The notes: generated by a model from the letters alone, not told the origin. A stretch of 64,000 bases of DNA from Hermatobates lingyangjiaoensis (GCA_026182355.1 JAPFBL010000003.1:372001-436000), one strand, 5' to 3'; counted from the first letter of the stretch, positions 47,262 through 58,526 are shown. Numbers and translations: made by a program.

Positions 47262-48355
47262 AATATTTCTTCTCATGCTATAAACCAAAAATTAAATTGC
47301 GTCCAAAATTTGGTTAAAAAAGTTATTGAAATAAGTAGTCCATGTTTTCTAAATGAAAATAAGAAAAGGGTAAAATTATTGTTAAAGAAAAATTGTTATC
47401 CGAAGAAATTAGATGAACGATATTGGTTAAGAAATATAAGACAGCACATTCAAATGAAATTCATGCTGAATTGGAAGTTATAAATAAGAAGTATTTCAAA
47501 TTTCCTTATGTTGGGGGCTTATCACAATCAATTAGAAAAGTTTTCAAACGAAACGTACCTGAAGTTACACTGGCATAAAAGAAAAAATAAATCATATTTT
47601 CAAATTTGAAAAAAAAATACCGAAGGAGTTACAAAGTAACCTCATTTATGCCATCAAATGTAAAGACTGTGACAAGTGTTACTATGGTGAAACTAGTCGT
47701 TTTCTCAAAGAAAGGTTATACCAACATAATTATTCGATAAGAACAAATAAAAGTAACGCAACAGCCTTAGCTGGTCATGCCATAAACGAAGGTCACACGT
47801 TCGATTTTGAAGACACAACTATAATAGGAAAAGAAAAAGATGAGCAAAGAAGGAAGACACTTGAGATGTTATACTCGTATATTAAAAAGGATCTAAGTTC
47901 GATTAATCATAAAAGTGATATTACTAATTCAAGTAATATTTATTCTGGAGTGTCGTGCAGAGTTTTAGTTAAATTTGATTTATTTAGTTCCCTAGAGTGA
48001 ACAGTATTGAGGTTATTTGTAATGTTATCTTATTTGTCTAGTCGAAGGTTTTGTCCGGTTAACATTGTTGTTCCTTTAAATAATGTAAATTTCATTTTCT
48101 TAGTTAAAAAATTCTTACTTCCGTAAGTAATATTGTTTTATGTATCTCTGAAATATTTCTGCTTGTAATATTCATAAGTTGTAACAATCCATTTTCATAT
48201 TGTGTATATGTTTGATGTTGATATGTGATTTATTATTATTCTTTGTTTGTAGGCCTATGAAAAAGCTTGTAAATAAAACTGAAACGTTGGCAACGAGAGT
48301 TTGATTTTTTATCCTGGAAAATTGACCGAACCCCGACTAGAGAACACACCTATAT
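47262..48355 (+). pseudogene. PLE-A copy 3, decayed
   Basis: Plus-oriented, 5'-truncated within the reverse transcriptase (first match CTTCTCATGCTATAAACC), then endonuclease, 3' untranslated region and terminus ending GAGAACACACCTATATAT. Small deletions (for example in the ACAGCA...CAATCA-type segment near 47440) and a stop (GCATAAAAG near 47574) break the frame several times. It is clearly older than copies 1 and 2 but keeps the cysteine cluster coding segment (AAATGTAAAGACTGTGACAA) unchanged. No product is expected. Confidence 0.85.
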
Positions 48356-48499
48356 ATATATATATATATATCAAGGAAATAAACGCTAAAAATTGTTAAA
48401 GAAATGGAATCTTAAGAGTTACAAGTTTTTAAGAGCTTTTTGAGTGTTGCCTCGTTAATGTATTGATCAAAACATAAGAATATAACTTCCTCATAAGAT

Positions 48500-49850
48500 T
48501 AATGTGAGTTGCGTTTGTTCTGCCTCACATGGCTTATTCAAATGATTAGGCACCCTTTTAAATCCATTAGTTTATGAGTTGTATCTGATATTTTATCATT
48601 TCCGGAGTGCAATCTGTATTAATATTAACCACTATTAATAAATGCTTGTTTATGTTAGAATATTTGTTAGAACAAATATTCTGGTGGAATAATTCCCAGG
48701 ATGAAACAGTTTTTTATGCTTGTATAATGATCTGATACTTATTTTAGAATTTGAAAATATATTTTTCAAAACCTATTGTGACCACAAAAAACAATCATTT
48801 ATATATCTACAATAAATAAAAAGCTTCAATACAGGGCTATTATTTAATGATTTATTTCCAATGTGGGATAAGTAATAATTTTCAAGAGTAACACCCAGAG
48901 GGGAATCCGTTGCCATGCCGTCAATTTGAAGAAACATAGATCTGTTTATGGACGCGAATTGACTTCTTCTTCTACATATCCACAAAAGATTTTCCATTCT
49001 CTGTCTACTGAAGGAGGTAGGGCGATGTTTCCTTGATCCGAGTAAATACAGTCATAAATATTCGAGAGCCACAGGTCTAACAGTTCCTTCAGGATTTATT
49101 GCTTTCAAAATATCTAAGAAGTCATCAAATGATATCAGTAAATAACTGGTTGGAAAGTGCGGAGTGATGACTTGTACAGTAGTTTAGCTAGGATATACGT
49201 GGGTGTGGTTACTTGTGATATTATGGGTCTCCACGAATGTCAGGCTTGTGCACTTTTACCCTACCCAAATATATTTAAGTCCATTCTCCTGACGTAAGCG
49301 CCACAATTATTTATGCTTTTCCTCTGTTAATTTTCTTGACAATTTTGTTAACTTCTATCTTAAGTTACGGTGATTAGGTTTCGTGAATTTTCTTGGGTCT
49401 TTCAGAAGTTGATCTATTTTTCATGTATAATCGAGTCTGTCCATTATTGAGTATATCTTTGACTTGTCTGTCTTGTTATGATATCTGGAAGTTATCTGAG
49501 TTATATTGCTGCCTCGCAGAGATCTTTGGAGAGCAGTGATCTATTTTTAAGACTTCTATGTTTGGTGACCTCTACACTTAGAAGATCTTGAAGGCTTAAA
49601 CCAAATGACTTGTCAATGTCAAGTTTAGGACTGATTAGTACAATAGTCCTGATTCTAGTTTCATTCGTAGAAAGTCAATTTTGGGTTTATAATGATATAT
49701 AATACCGATTGACAGTAATTAACTCCGCTTTTCAAATAATTCATTACTGGAGAGGTTAATATAATTAGATCCCACCACGTAAATAGATTTTTACTCTACA
49801 TAATTGTTAAGTGTGGTTGTAATCTGTAAAGATACGATATCGTAATCATA
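48500..49850 (-). pseudogene. PLE-B-type reverse transcriptase, decayed
   Basis: Minus-strand relic in several frames. In order: DKTDKSKIYSIMDRLDY, KIDQLLKDPRKFTKPN, LRQENGLKYIW, KVHKPDIRGDP, IISQVTTPTYILAKLLYKSS, FDDFLDILKAINPEGTVRPV, then FLQIDGMATDSPLGVTLEN and FIYCRYINDCFLW, with scattered stops and frameshifts. The HKPxIxxxPIISQ, QIDGxAxxSPLG and RYxxD motifs are those of the PLE reverse transcriptase, with the catalytic YVDD degraded to YIND. The sequence is unlike PLE-A, so it is a second lineage. It probably belongs with the PLE-B termini and endonuclease tails, but no direct link is seen. Confidence 0.78.
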
Positions 49851-49884
49851 CTTACTAACTTCGACAAAGACAATAGTCGGATCT

Positions 49885-50560
49885 TTTTACTTTACTATAA
49901 GTAAAGTTTATTGATCTTTAAAAATCGATTTTGAGATTTTGACGGATTTACATCTTTTGAGGTCCCCATAATATTATTTTGACATTTTTCGGGTGATGTG
50001 TGTGTATGGGTGTGTAGGCGAGGGGTGTGTGTGTGTGTGTGTGTACTCAAACGTTTGTAGACATGCTACAGACCACACTTTTTGATGGATAAATTCATAT
50101 TTTAAGAAAAAAAAATACTCTGAATGTTAATTTTTTTTCAGACAATGTTGTCCGTATTGTTTTGGGTAATATTGCATCACAAATGACAAAGTCACTTTTT
50201 TGGCTACTATCATTTTATTCAACATATTTTCTCTTGACCAATTCTGAAAGTATCTGGACACGATACACCCTGCTTGATGGATCAAAATAAAATTATACCC
50301 AAAAATAGCACCATTTGAGAGAATGACCTTAAACCTTTTTTGCTGAAATTACATGAACAAAAAAGGTCCATATGTTAAATTTATGATTTCGAAAACTGTT
50401 TTTAATCCTAAACAGCTAACTATAGAAAAACGAAATTACGTCGTAAAATTAGCCTAAAAGTTATAATATAATAAAAAGAAAACAAACGTCTTGATTACTG
50501 CAATATCGCTATAAAACCTAAATGTCAATATAGCTATAAAAACTAAACTTGGAGTAAAGA
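49885..50560 (+). repeat. R1 interspersed repeat copy
   Basis: Starts with TTTACTTTACTATAAGTAAA, then GAGATTTTGACGGATTTAC, TTTTGAGGTCCCCATA, a (GT)n run (about 50020-50042), TGATGGATCAAAATAAAATT and ATCGCTATAAAACCTAAAT. Same order as at 22362-23130. Non-coding. Confidence 0.65.
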
Positions 50561-50764
50561 AAAACCTGTTGTACTGTTAACATACACATAGTCATTTGTG
50601 ATCATAATAAAGTAAAGAAGAATCGTCATGTAGAGCTAATAACATATATTTAAAGATATTCAATTAGTTAATAAGATTTGTAGACTTTTTTAATTCATAA
50701 ACTGTAAAAGAAAACGAAAATAAATAATATATTACTTCACAATATACAGCATAAAATATAGGAA

Positions 50765-51120
50765 ACATAAAAAAAAATGATCAGGGGATTACAGATTTAC
50801 ATGTTTGAGCTCTCCAGAGTCCTTTTTTCGGACTTTTTTTTTTGATGATGTCGATGTATGTATATGTATGGATAGATAGGTGTGTATCTAAAAGTTTGCA
50901 AGTACGCTAAAGACCATAGTTTTTCAATATGAAACTCATGTATTACCAAAAATTGGACCCTATAGCTAGATGTGAGCAAGTTTTTTCAGGTAATATTTCA
51001 TCATGGAAAAGTGATCTTTTTGTCTATAATGTGATTTTAGCTAATATTCTACTCGATCTAGAGTGTTCAAACTTTGAAAACTTTAAAAGCAATAGCAGCA
51101 TTAACTAAAAAAACAAGTTA
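50765..51120 (+). repeat. R1 repeat, shorter diverged copy
   Basis: Shares GGGGATTACAGATTTACATG, TTTGAGCTCTCCAGAGTCC, a GATGATGTCGATGTATG run and TTTCATCATGGAAAAGTGA with the other R1 copies, in the same orientation and just downstream of one of them. Lacks the palindromic start. Confidence 0.55.
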
Positions 51121-51454
51121 ACATTTTTCAATTTTTGATCCTAGGCAGATTACTGATAACAACAACTCTGTCACTTTGTGAGCTTCAGAACAAGCACTTA
51201 TTTGTCTCTTGGAAAGTAGACCTGTTCGAGGGCTTAACCGCAGTAGTTAACTGAAGGACCACTCAATCCACACTGACTGAGTATCTCTTCAATGAAACTC
51301 AACTTCAATCCTCACTTGTCTTTGGAGCGACTCACACCTTTCTACCTGGTCTCGAGTCAATCAAGATATAGTAGTGATTTTTTGCAATTTCTTGGATGTG
51401 GGTTTTTTCTGTTAATTTAGTTTATTTAGTTCGTAGAATCGTTTTGTTTATTCG

Positions 51455-51531
51455 CATTATATATATATATATATATATACCATGATGGTTATTTTGTTGT
51501 GTTTCAGTTTATGTGTCACTGAATTTTAATT

Positions 51532-51572
<41 letters not shown>
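51455..51572. repeat. Two (AT)n microsatellites around a PLE-B-like scrap
   Basis: (TA)n at 51457-51478 and 51533-51572. The 55 bp between them (GTTGTGTTTCAGTTTATGTG, then TCACTGAATTTTAATTGGAT) resemble the outermost bases of the PLE-B foldback at 2170-2210. Confidence 0.75.
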
Positions 51573-51579
<7 letters not shown>

Positions 51580-51584
51580 GATGT

Positions 51585-51775
51585 AATTTTCTTGAGGTTT
51601 GAGGTCCAATGATTAAAACTAGTCCATTTGCCGACGTTTCGACATATATTTATGTCATCTTCATAAAACAATCATGTTGTATCCCTGAAGATGACATAAA
51701 TATATGTCGAAACGTCGGCAAATGGACTAGTTTTAATCATTGGACCTCAAACCTCAAGAAAATTACATCATATAA
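51585..51775. repeat. Perfect PLE-terminus foldback
   Basis: Two arms of about 77 nt, 51587-51665 and 51690-51768, are perfectly complementary; the 24-nt loop is ATAAAACAATCATGTTGTAT-like. The right arm shows CTGAAGA (51685-51691), T, a GACATA-AATA-TATGTC stem and GAAAC (51709-51713), then GTCGGCAAATGGACTAG. Perfect arms indicate a young element. The family has no coding copy in the window. Confidence 0.85.
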
Positions 51776-52088
51776 ATATTGGGTCAAGAAAACAAATCAT
51801 GATGTATATATATATACATATATATATATAGTTTTCTATGGGTTGTCCGGGGAAAGGAATAGTAAGTAATAGTAAAGTAAAGTAATAGTAATAATAGAAA
51901 GGAATAAGGGAACAGGAGTTCACTGTAAAGTGAGGCTAATGTTTTCTGCCAAACATCATTTAACACAGAGGGACTGTGCAACCTCTATACCTATTGGCAG
52001 AACGCAAAGGCTTTTTTCTGAGCAGCGGGCGACTGGGACCTTACGCTTGGACCTGTAACTCTACTCCCATTGGTCAACATCGCATCGA

Positions 52089-52129
<41 letters not shown>

Positions 52130-52256
52130 TATTAAAGTTGGCAGCAGCTTCTGCGTTGACCAATTTATGGCTGATTTTTTCTAGTTTCCTCACTAGTTTA
52201 CGGTAACTCTCGGGTATTTTCCAGAGGAGTTCTGGTAACGACATGAAGGTAAACAC
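52130..52256 (-). pseudogene. PLE-D N-terminal coding fragment, left arm
   Basis: Minus-strand frame beginning MSLPELLWKIPESYRKLV (start codon near 52242), then RKLEKISHKLVNAEAAANFN, then lost in the (AT)n tract. It is the mirror image of 52473-52620, but cut about 14 codons earlier. A basic helical leader of this kind precedes the reverse transcriptase core of PLE proteins. Truncated and without catalytic residues. Confidence 0.7.
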
Positions 52257-52472
52257 TAAACACTTTCAAAACTTTATTCTAACACTATAATTTACGACTT
52301 AATCTAAAACACAAGCTTTCGGCTTACATTAGCCATCTACAGGTAAAAAACCGAATATATATATATATATTCTTACTTACATCAGTAATGTAAGCCGAAA
52401 GCTTGTGTTTTAGATTAAGTCGTAAATTATAGTGTTAGAATAAAGTTTTGAAAGTGTTTAGTGTTTACCTTC

Positions 52473-52620
52473 ATGTCGTTACCAGAACTTCTCTGGAAAA
52501 TACCCGAGAGTTACCGTAAACTAGTGAGGAAACTAGAAAAAAATCAGCCATAAATTGGTCAACGCAGAAGCTGCTGCCAACTTTAATAATACATGTTTGA
52601 AAGAAGATCTGCTGCCATCA
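52473..52620 (+). pseudogene. PLE-D N-terminal coding fragment, right arm
   Basis: Plus-strand start MSLPELLWKIPESYRKLV, RKLEK, a one-base insertion in an A run, then SHKLVNAEAAANFNNTCLKE and DLLPSYTNIYIYI. The last codons pass directly into the (TA)n microsatellite. Ends there, so only the leader of the protein is left. Matches the left arm and, in the LLPxxTNIY motif, the fragment at 21505-21660. Confidence 0.72.
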
Positions 52621-52639
52621 TACACAAATATATATATAT

Positions 52640-52870
52640 ATATAACCAATTAGATGAAACGATTCTTCGAACTCAATAAACTAGAATTTTCAAAAAAACA
52701 CACAGAAAAGAAATCACTGAACTCACTACTATATTTCGATGTCCTCGTCGTCAGGAATAGATAAATAAATAAAATAGATAAAATAAACAAAATAGATAAA
52801 TATATTAGTGAGTTCAGTGATTTCTTTTCTGTGTGTTCTTTTGAAAATTCTAGTTTATATATATATATAT
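52640..52870. repeat. PLE-B-like foldback
   Basis: Left arm, minus: CCAATTAGATGAAACGATTC, AACACACAGAAAAGAAATCA, then the module remnant ATTTCGATGTCCTCGTCGTC-AGG. Right arm, plus, from about 52803: GTGAGTTCAGTGATTTCTTT, TCTGTGTGTTCTTTTG. The right arm lacks the CTGANGA half. Flanked by (AT)n on both sides. Confidence 0.7.
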
Positions 52871-52905
52871 TTGTGAAAGTTGGAAGCAGTCCTTCATTTA
52901 AACAT
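52870..52905 (-). pseudogene. PLE N-terminal scrap (LLPTFTNIY)
   Basis: About 36 bp that on the minus strand read LNEGLLPTFTNIYIYK between two (AT)n tracts, next to a PLE-C terminus. The third occurrence of this leader motif in the window, and like the one at 52.6 kb it runs into (TA)n. Confidence 0.55.
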
Positions 52906-53155
52906 ATATATATAAAGGTTTCACAATAAACACGAGAAATAGAAATCAACGTCTGAACCACAATAAGAATCAGAAAAGATCTTTCAACCAAAACAAATGG
53001 TGTTCGTTAAGGTCTCGCTCATATGTTTGAGTATGACTATGAGTGATATTTAAACGAAGATCAATCAGAAAGATCTTAAATATCTCACTTGAAAGATCTT
53101 AGTTACATTTCTGAATTTTTTACTGTGGTTCAGATAATCTCTATTTCACGTGCTT
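52905..53155. repeat. PLE-C terminal foldback, diverged
   Basis: Left arm minus (TTTCACAATAAACACGAGAA, ACCACAATAAGAATCAG, AAGATCTTTCAACCAAAAC) and right arm plus (TTGAAAGATCTTAGTTACAT, ACTGTGGTTCAGATAATC, TATTTCACGTGCTTGCGTGG). The stem-loop centre is heavily altered. An older member of the family seen at 1.3 and 27.9 kb. Confidence 0.68.
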
Positions 53156-53164
53156 GCGTGGTAT

Positions 53165-53490
53165 CCTGTTATATATACAAGCAATTATCTACAAACTGTT
53201 CGACGAACTAAATATACAACATTCATAAGAAGAAAATACATACAACAGACAACTAAAACTCACTGCTACATTCGACTGCGTTATTATCAGGCAGAAAGAT
53301 GTGAGTCGCTTGGAAGACAACCGAGGACAAACAATTCTTTAAAAATATCGAATAATAATAGTAAAGATTAATTCACTATTGAAGGTAGGGCGAGGAGCAG
53401 ATCTACCTCCTAGATCACAAATATTTATTTCTTCTTCATGTTATTGGATAGATTGAGAATAAATACTTCAGAACTTCTGAAGAGATCACA
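53165..53490 (-). mobile_element. PLE-B copy, old
   Basis: Minus-oriented. The 3' terminus shows a degenerate GCCTGATAATAACGCAGTCGA module near 53272-53294, and AACTCACTGCTACATTCGAC. Further in, the minus strand reads EVYSQSIQ and, out of frame, INICDLGGRSAPRPTFN, the counterpart of the endonuclease tail at 59.1 kb. Many substitutions and frameshifts. Confidence 0.5.
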
Positions 53491-53499
53491 TCTTTCAGA

Positions 53500-56400
53500 T
53501 CTAAACTTACACAATTAATTAATTTTTATTCCATGATTTTCTATCACTTATTTATTTATGTTTATTTTTTTATTTTTCTAACTTCTCTGGTGATAACTAA
53601 TATTATTTTTCTTCCTTCTACTCTTTTCAGAGTATATTGTTTCTTCTACAAGTTTCGTTCTTTCTTTCACCGAAAGACTGCAGCATTAGACGTCCATTGA
53701 TCTGGTACATCTTTAATTCCACCATCTCGTTCATAAGTTACTTCCTGAAGCCACTATTTAAAGGGTCAAAATATTAAAAACCTATCTTCTTGCTTCTTTT
53801 CCGATAGTTTAACATTTTGATTTATATATAAAGATAACATGAAAATAACGAAAACTATGACGGTAAAATAAAATTAATGTATTGATATCATGATCATAAA
53901 TTGTGTGCGTTCACTTTGGTTTTATGAGTCCCATAAAATAATAGGATATTGTTTAGGATAGACAAGGAGCGAGAAATGAGTTTCAACCACTTCATTTAGA
54001 GATGTCTAAAGTTGTCTGAATCTTAGTTTGTGCTTTCATTCCTCTTAATACTTAAAGCATTTAGGTAAGGGTTCATTGTTGAGTAAATGTAGCGCAAAAT
54101 AAAGACAGTTGATTACACTCGTGGAGGCATTCAACAGAGAAGACATCCAGAAGTACTAAAGCCAGTTGCAAAAATTTAGTGTGTGTATATAGTATTAAAC
54201 AGAATATGGATTCCCTCAACTTGACTTTACTGATATCTTTACCCACTATCAAACTCAACTTGTAGTAAATATAATTAACTGATATTTAAAGAGTGGAAGA
54301 GTGGAATTTTTTACCTGCATAAAAGCGTTTATCAAAAAAAAAAAAAATAATTAAAACAATGCATCTGGGAATTATTTATTTAATGATAACAATAATATTA
54401 ATTTTTAATAATTATTTAACTACCAAAATGTAATTTTACATTAATGGAAGTAAACCGAAAAGAAGTGTCATAAGGTAATGAAAAGCACCCAGGTGTGTAC
54501 ACACCTCTGACAAATGGTTTAGCAAGGAGACTGGTGTTTGAATGTTCTGTGTTTTCTGTGTTGTACTAGTTATTAAAAATATTTTTGTTGAGTCCTGTAT
54601 TAAACTAAAGATACAAGAAGAATAAGCCTTCCTTTTATTTATTCTATCTAAACGAGATGTAAAACAAACATTCTTCTACCAATGTTTCGATTTTATCAAA
54701 GCTTTAAGTTCTTGTTTCGTCCCATAGGTTTTTATTTTAGGATTTAATCAAGATCTGCGACTTAGGGTAAATTACAACGAGTTATCAAACAGTGTTACAG
54801 CACCCTAGCAGGTCATAATAATAAAACAGAAATGTTAAACATAGTTCTCTAATCAATGGAATGTGTTAAAAGATATCTTTGCTTTAATAGAATGTAAGCA
54901 CAAACCAAACTACTGGAAAATATAAGTTAATCTAAACATCCATTCGAAGTAGAGCACCCATGTCATATTTATTTATAGAGGTCTAGGCTGTCAAGACCGG
55001 TCGCTACACACTTTCAAATCCTCAGTATTCCTTTGTGATTTAATTTAAATTTCTTAAAGAAATCAGCAGTTATCTGGTAATTAAAGAACTGTACCAAGAT
55101 AAATACTAGTTCTATGTTATACATTACTATAACAACATGGATCTAATAATAATAAATAACCATATAAAACGTGTTAAATAAAAATAATTTGTTTATTACT
55201 AATTATTTCTAATAACATAATTTAAAAAATAAGTAAATAATCCAAGTTCAGGAAGAATCACTTTGATGTTTTACTCACATGGTAATGGAATATTAATATA
55301 TAAACGAACAACGTTTAATAAAATTCCATCTGTAACATCATTTTTTTGTAGTATTAAAAACAACTAAATTTTGTTTATAATGAAAAATCATTCCCTTCTA
55401 TATGTTGTACTAAATACTAAAAGAATAGAAGGACGAATCCATCAATCATTTCATTTATTATTGAGGATGAATGATTACATCTATTTATAGTACTTAATGA
55501 ATACACTATACTTGAAACCAACATGAAACTATAACTGGAATTATTTCATGTTCCTACCTATGTTCTGGAAACTACCTATGTAAATTATATAACATAACAT
55601 TATTTTGTTAAATAGTAATGGACTATATATAATATCAATATATTCAATGGAAATTCTTTATGTTATAAATAAGAAACTACCATTTATAAGGACTACATTA
55701 GGGAATGTAGTAAAGTAAATTAAAAAAAATGTATTGTTATTATGAATTATGAACTGTGAATAATATAAATTATGAATTATATTAAATAAAGCCAAGTTTT
55801 AATCAGACCATTAAATGTAAACGATCTTCAAACTTATTCCAGTTTAAAATGATGCTATAATTTAGTTACAGATATTTAATTAATCATATTTCTCTTTTAA
55901 GATGAGGAACTGAAATAGTAATGTAAAAGATGCCTTATTAAAGTTGTTATTATAGAATAACTTCAAAATTTATTTCACTTTAATATGTCTTCTATAAATT
56001 TGACTTCTCCGTTGATTAACAATTAATTAAGAAAATGCGGTTGGTTTTCAACTAAAATAAATGAAGCTTAATGGCTTACTTTCATGAACTAATTAGAGGT
56101 GTTAAAACAAGGGAAAGATTTGAAATATCGTTGTTTATTCAAGATAACCTAAAAAAAAAGTTTTAAACGACAAAGGAAAACAACCGTGTCTTTTAGTTCA
56201 ACAAGAATTTTGTTTTTATTTTTTTCTTAAGGCACCCAATGCTAACTTTAAAAAAATAGTAATTACAGTATTGTGTAATCTAATATCAGAGGAAGAGAAA
56301 ATTGCAATTTAGGTCTTAAAATTTACATTAGGTACTTGAACTGAGCAATCTAAGCATATAGAAAACAGTCCTTTAATTCTGCATTAAATAAATATGCAGA

Positions 56401-57400
56401 AATAAACCACACCGTTTATAATTTTCATAAAATAATTATAATACTATAATAATAATAATATAAATTACAATTGTAACAAAATCTGATAAAAGTTTTAATC
56501 GACAGGGAAAAACAAATGAGTCATTAAATCAGTTAAATCCAAGAAAGTTTTCCTAATGTTAAGATAAGTGGTGGTACCAACCAAGTAATTACATATTATT
56601 ATATTATCATTACTATTATTATGGAAATTAGTGTTTAGACATTCGTCAGGGAAATAAAATTGTAAGACGACTCAGAAAACTTAGTTTAGGAAGCAGTAAT
56701 TAGCAATATAAACCTACAGTTATAGCTTCAGTTCTAATGAACACTTCTGTAAGTTGAGAGGATTGGATGTCAAATTGATGACTGTTTTAACTGAACAACT
56801 TTTTAAACAGACTTTTAAATAGAACAGTATTGAAGTTTTCTAATTGTACAAATGCTTAAGAATATATTTCTCACTATTTCCATATTTTTCATTTAATAGT
56901 AGTTAAAAATACAACACATCGAAACAAAACGGAAATTACATTTGAAAATAATAAAGTGGAATAATATTAATTACCATTAATTTTGAATGCACGATTTTGT
57001 TTCAAATTTAATGAAATAATTTATATTTGCAACACAATAATTTTATTCTGATTGCTTTGATCAATACTACCATTAAAAGTGCAGCAAACATATTGCAAAA
57101 CAATCAAGTTTTCTGATGCTGCCACTCCTAACTTACAAGGATAAAAAATTTCCAAACTGAATTCTACAGTTACTACGTATTCAATCTTAATTGAAATTGT
57201 TTTATGATAGAAAACTGAAAAGATAACAATTCTAAATTAACTCAAGTTAAATTTAAATACATCTTGATAATATTTTAAAATATATGTATTCCCACTTTTG
57301 AACATAACGAAAATCCACATACCTATTGAACTATACCAAAAGTGCTAAACGGAAAAACAATATTCACAGATGAGAGTTCATGAAGATGAAATGAAAAGTA
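53500..57400. other. Long non-coding stretch with one PLE-A-like scrap
   Basis: AT-rich intronic DNA. At about 54655-54735 the minus strand reads CCTATGGGACGAAACAAG, then AAAATCGAAACATTGGTAG, resembling the PLE-A terminus (CCTATGAAAAAGG...CCGAAACGTTGGCAAC). Otherwise no gene, RNA or repeat was identified. Confidence 0.45.
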
Positions 57401-57418
57401 CGAATTTTGATTATAAAC

Positions 57419-57498
57419 TGGGCGAATTGCGAAGGAGAGAGGGAGTGCGATTGCCAGGAATAGTCTGGAGAGGGGCAGCTTTGCGGTCTCCAAGACAA
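57419..57498 (-). CDS. Candidate upstream exon of the supervillin-like gene
   Basis: An 80-nt minus-strand block, clearly GC-richer than its flanks. Acceptor TTTTAAGCCTGCCAG ends at 57499 and donor GCCCA|GTTTAT at 57418. The phase-2-in, phase-1-out frame encodes CLGDRKAAPLQTIPGNRT, then PSLLRNSP. This is polar and Pro/Arg-rich like the other exons, and more plausible than the hydrophobic alternative in another frame. Its exit phase matches the entry of 39007-39100. No family motif is visible, and the donor is weak. The plus strand also has an open frame here (57370-57693) without splice sites. Identity with the same gene is inferred from phase, strand and composition only. Confidence 0.35.
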
Positions 57499-57699
57499 CT
57501 GGCAGGCTTAAAACAAGATGGTCCACAATTGGCAAATTGCCTTTCCACTGTGTTTTGTTTACATTTTAAATATATCAGCAGAAAACAAAGTACACTTTAC
57601 AAAAGGTGTATAACCTCAAAAATCCAACAGACAATGACCTTTAAAGTTTTCATCCTAGGTAGGATGCTGATGAGTTCTTCACACTACTTATAAAAAATT

Positions 57700-58520
57700 C
57701 AACTTTTTTATTCCTTTTGAATTAGCAAGAGTTGTAAAATTTACTTGTAGTCTACATGACTTACATTCTTTAATATTGCACGAATTAAAAGTGGTATTTT
57801 CACACATTCAAAAAAAACCAGATGTGTATTTAACTATACAATATAATAAAATATAAGTAACAAAAAAACAGAAGTAAGTGTTTCCTACTTAAATCAAACT
57901 AAATGGTCGATTTTAATTACAATACAAAGACATTAATGTAAAATTACTCCAATTACTTATATAAAGAACTAATTCAGCATGAACGAAGACCCTGGATAAA
58001 TTGTTTTATAAATCGCTATCTGTCATTAATAGTGTCAATATTAATACGAATTACCTCCTTAGTATTATTCTAACAAAAGTAATGATATTTAAATAATACA
58101 TTTAGAAAATCTTCCAATAAATTAAAGGAATTTCATCTATATAAAGTAAAAATTACTTTCATGGAAAATATTTCCATCAATTTAAATTAGCTTCAAACCA
58201 CTTTTATTTTATTCTTATAGCACAAAATAAAGTCAGAATAAACACAAAATAAAATTATAATAGTATTATTGTCTTTGATTGCTCTTAAATAAGTATATTC
58301 ATATTTCTCTAACATGATGATCACAACATTATTAGAATAAGTATCAAGGGTGCCTATAGAGAAGTACGTATATTAAGTACAGCCTTTGAACATCAAAGAT
58401 AGACGTTAATGCTCTATATTTAGCTTATCTGCTATGATACTTCCGTAAAAAATAGTGGATGTTAAAATATAATCAAGTGAGTTTTATTTTTTTCTGCAAT
58501 TTATTATTCAGGAAGACCGT
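57700..58520. other. Non-coding stretch, nothing recognised
   Basis: AT-rich DNA without coding blocks or repeats that I can support. Confidence 0.45.
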
Positions 58521-58526
58521 TTTATT

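Larger units (their letters stand above)
52130..52620. repeat. PLE-D foldback with N-terminal ORFs on both arms
   Basis: Left arm about 52130-52335 and right arm about 52390-52595 are complementary over about 200 bp. The centre holds a short (AT)n and two unlike spacers. On the minus strand of the left arm, CTGTAGA, T, GGCTAATGTAAGCC and GAAAGC form a hammerhead-like module before the leader ORF. So here the module lies upstream of the coding region, as in a 5' terminal repeat. Both arms run outward into coding sequence and stop at (AT)n. Confidence 0.78.

Noticed and set aside
43514..49850. Telomerase or group II intron as the source of the reverse transcriptase sequences
   Set aside because: The fused GIY-YIG endonuclease with its Cys cluster and the terminal module are specific to Penelope-like elements.
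54655..54735. A separate PLE terminus
   Set aside because: Only two short blocks match PLE-A; too diverged to call more than a scrap.
57370..57693. Plus-strand 107-codon frame
   Set aside because: It lies opposite the minus-strand exon candidate, has no splice sites, and its second half is A/T-driven.
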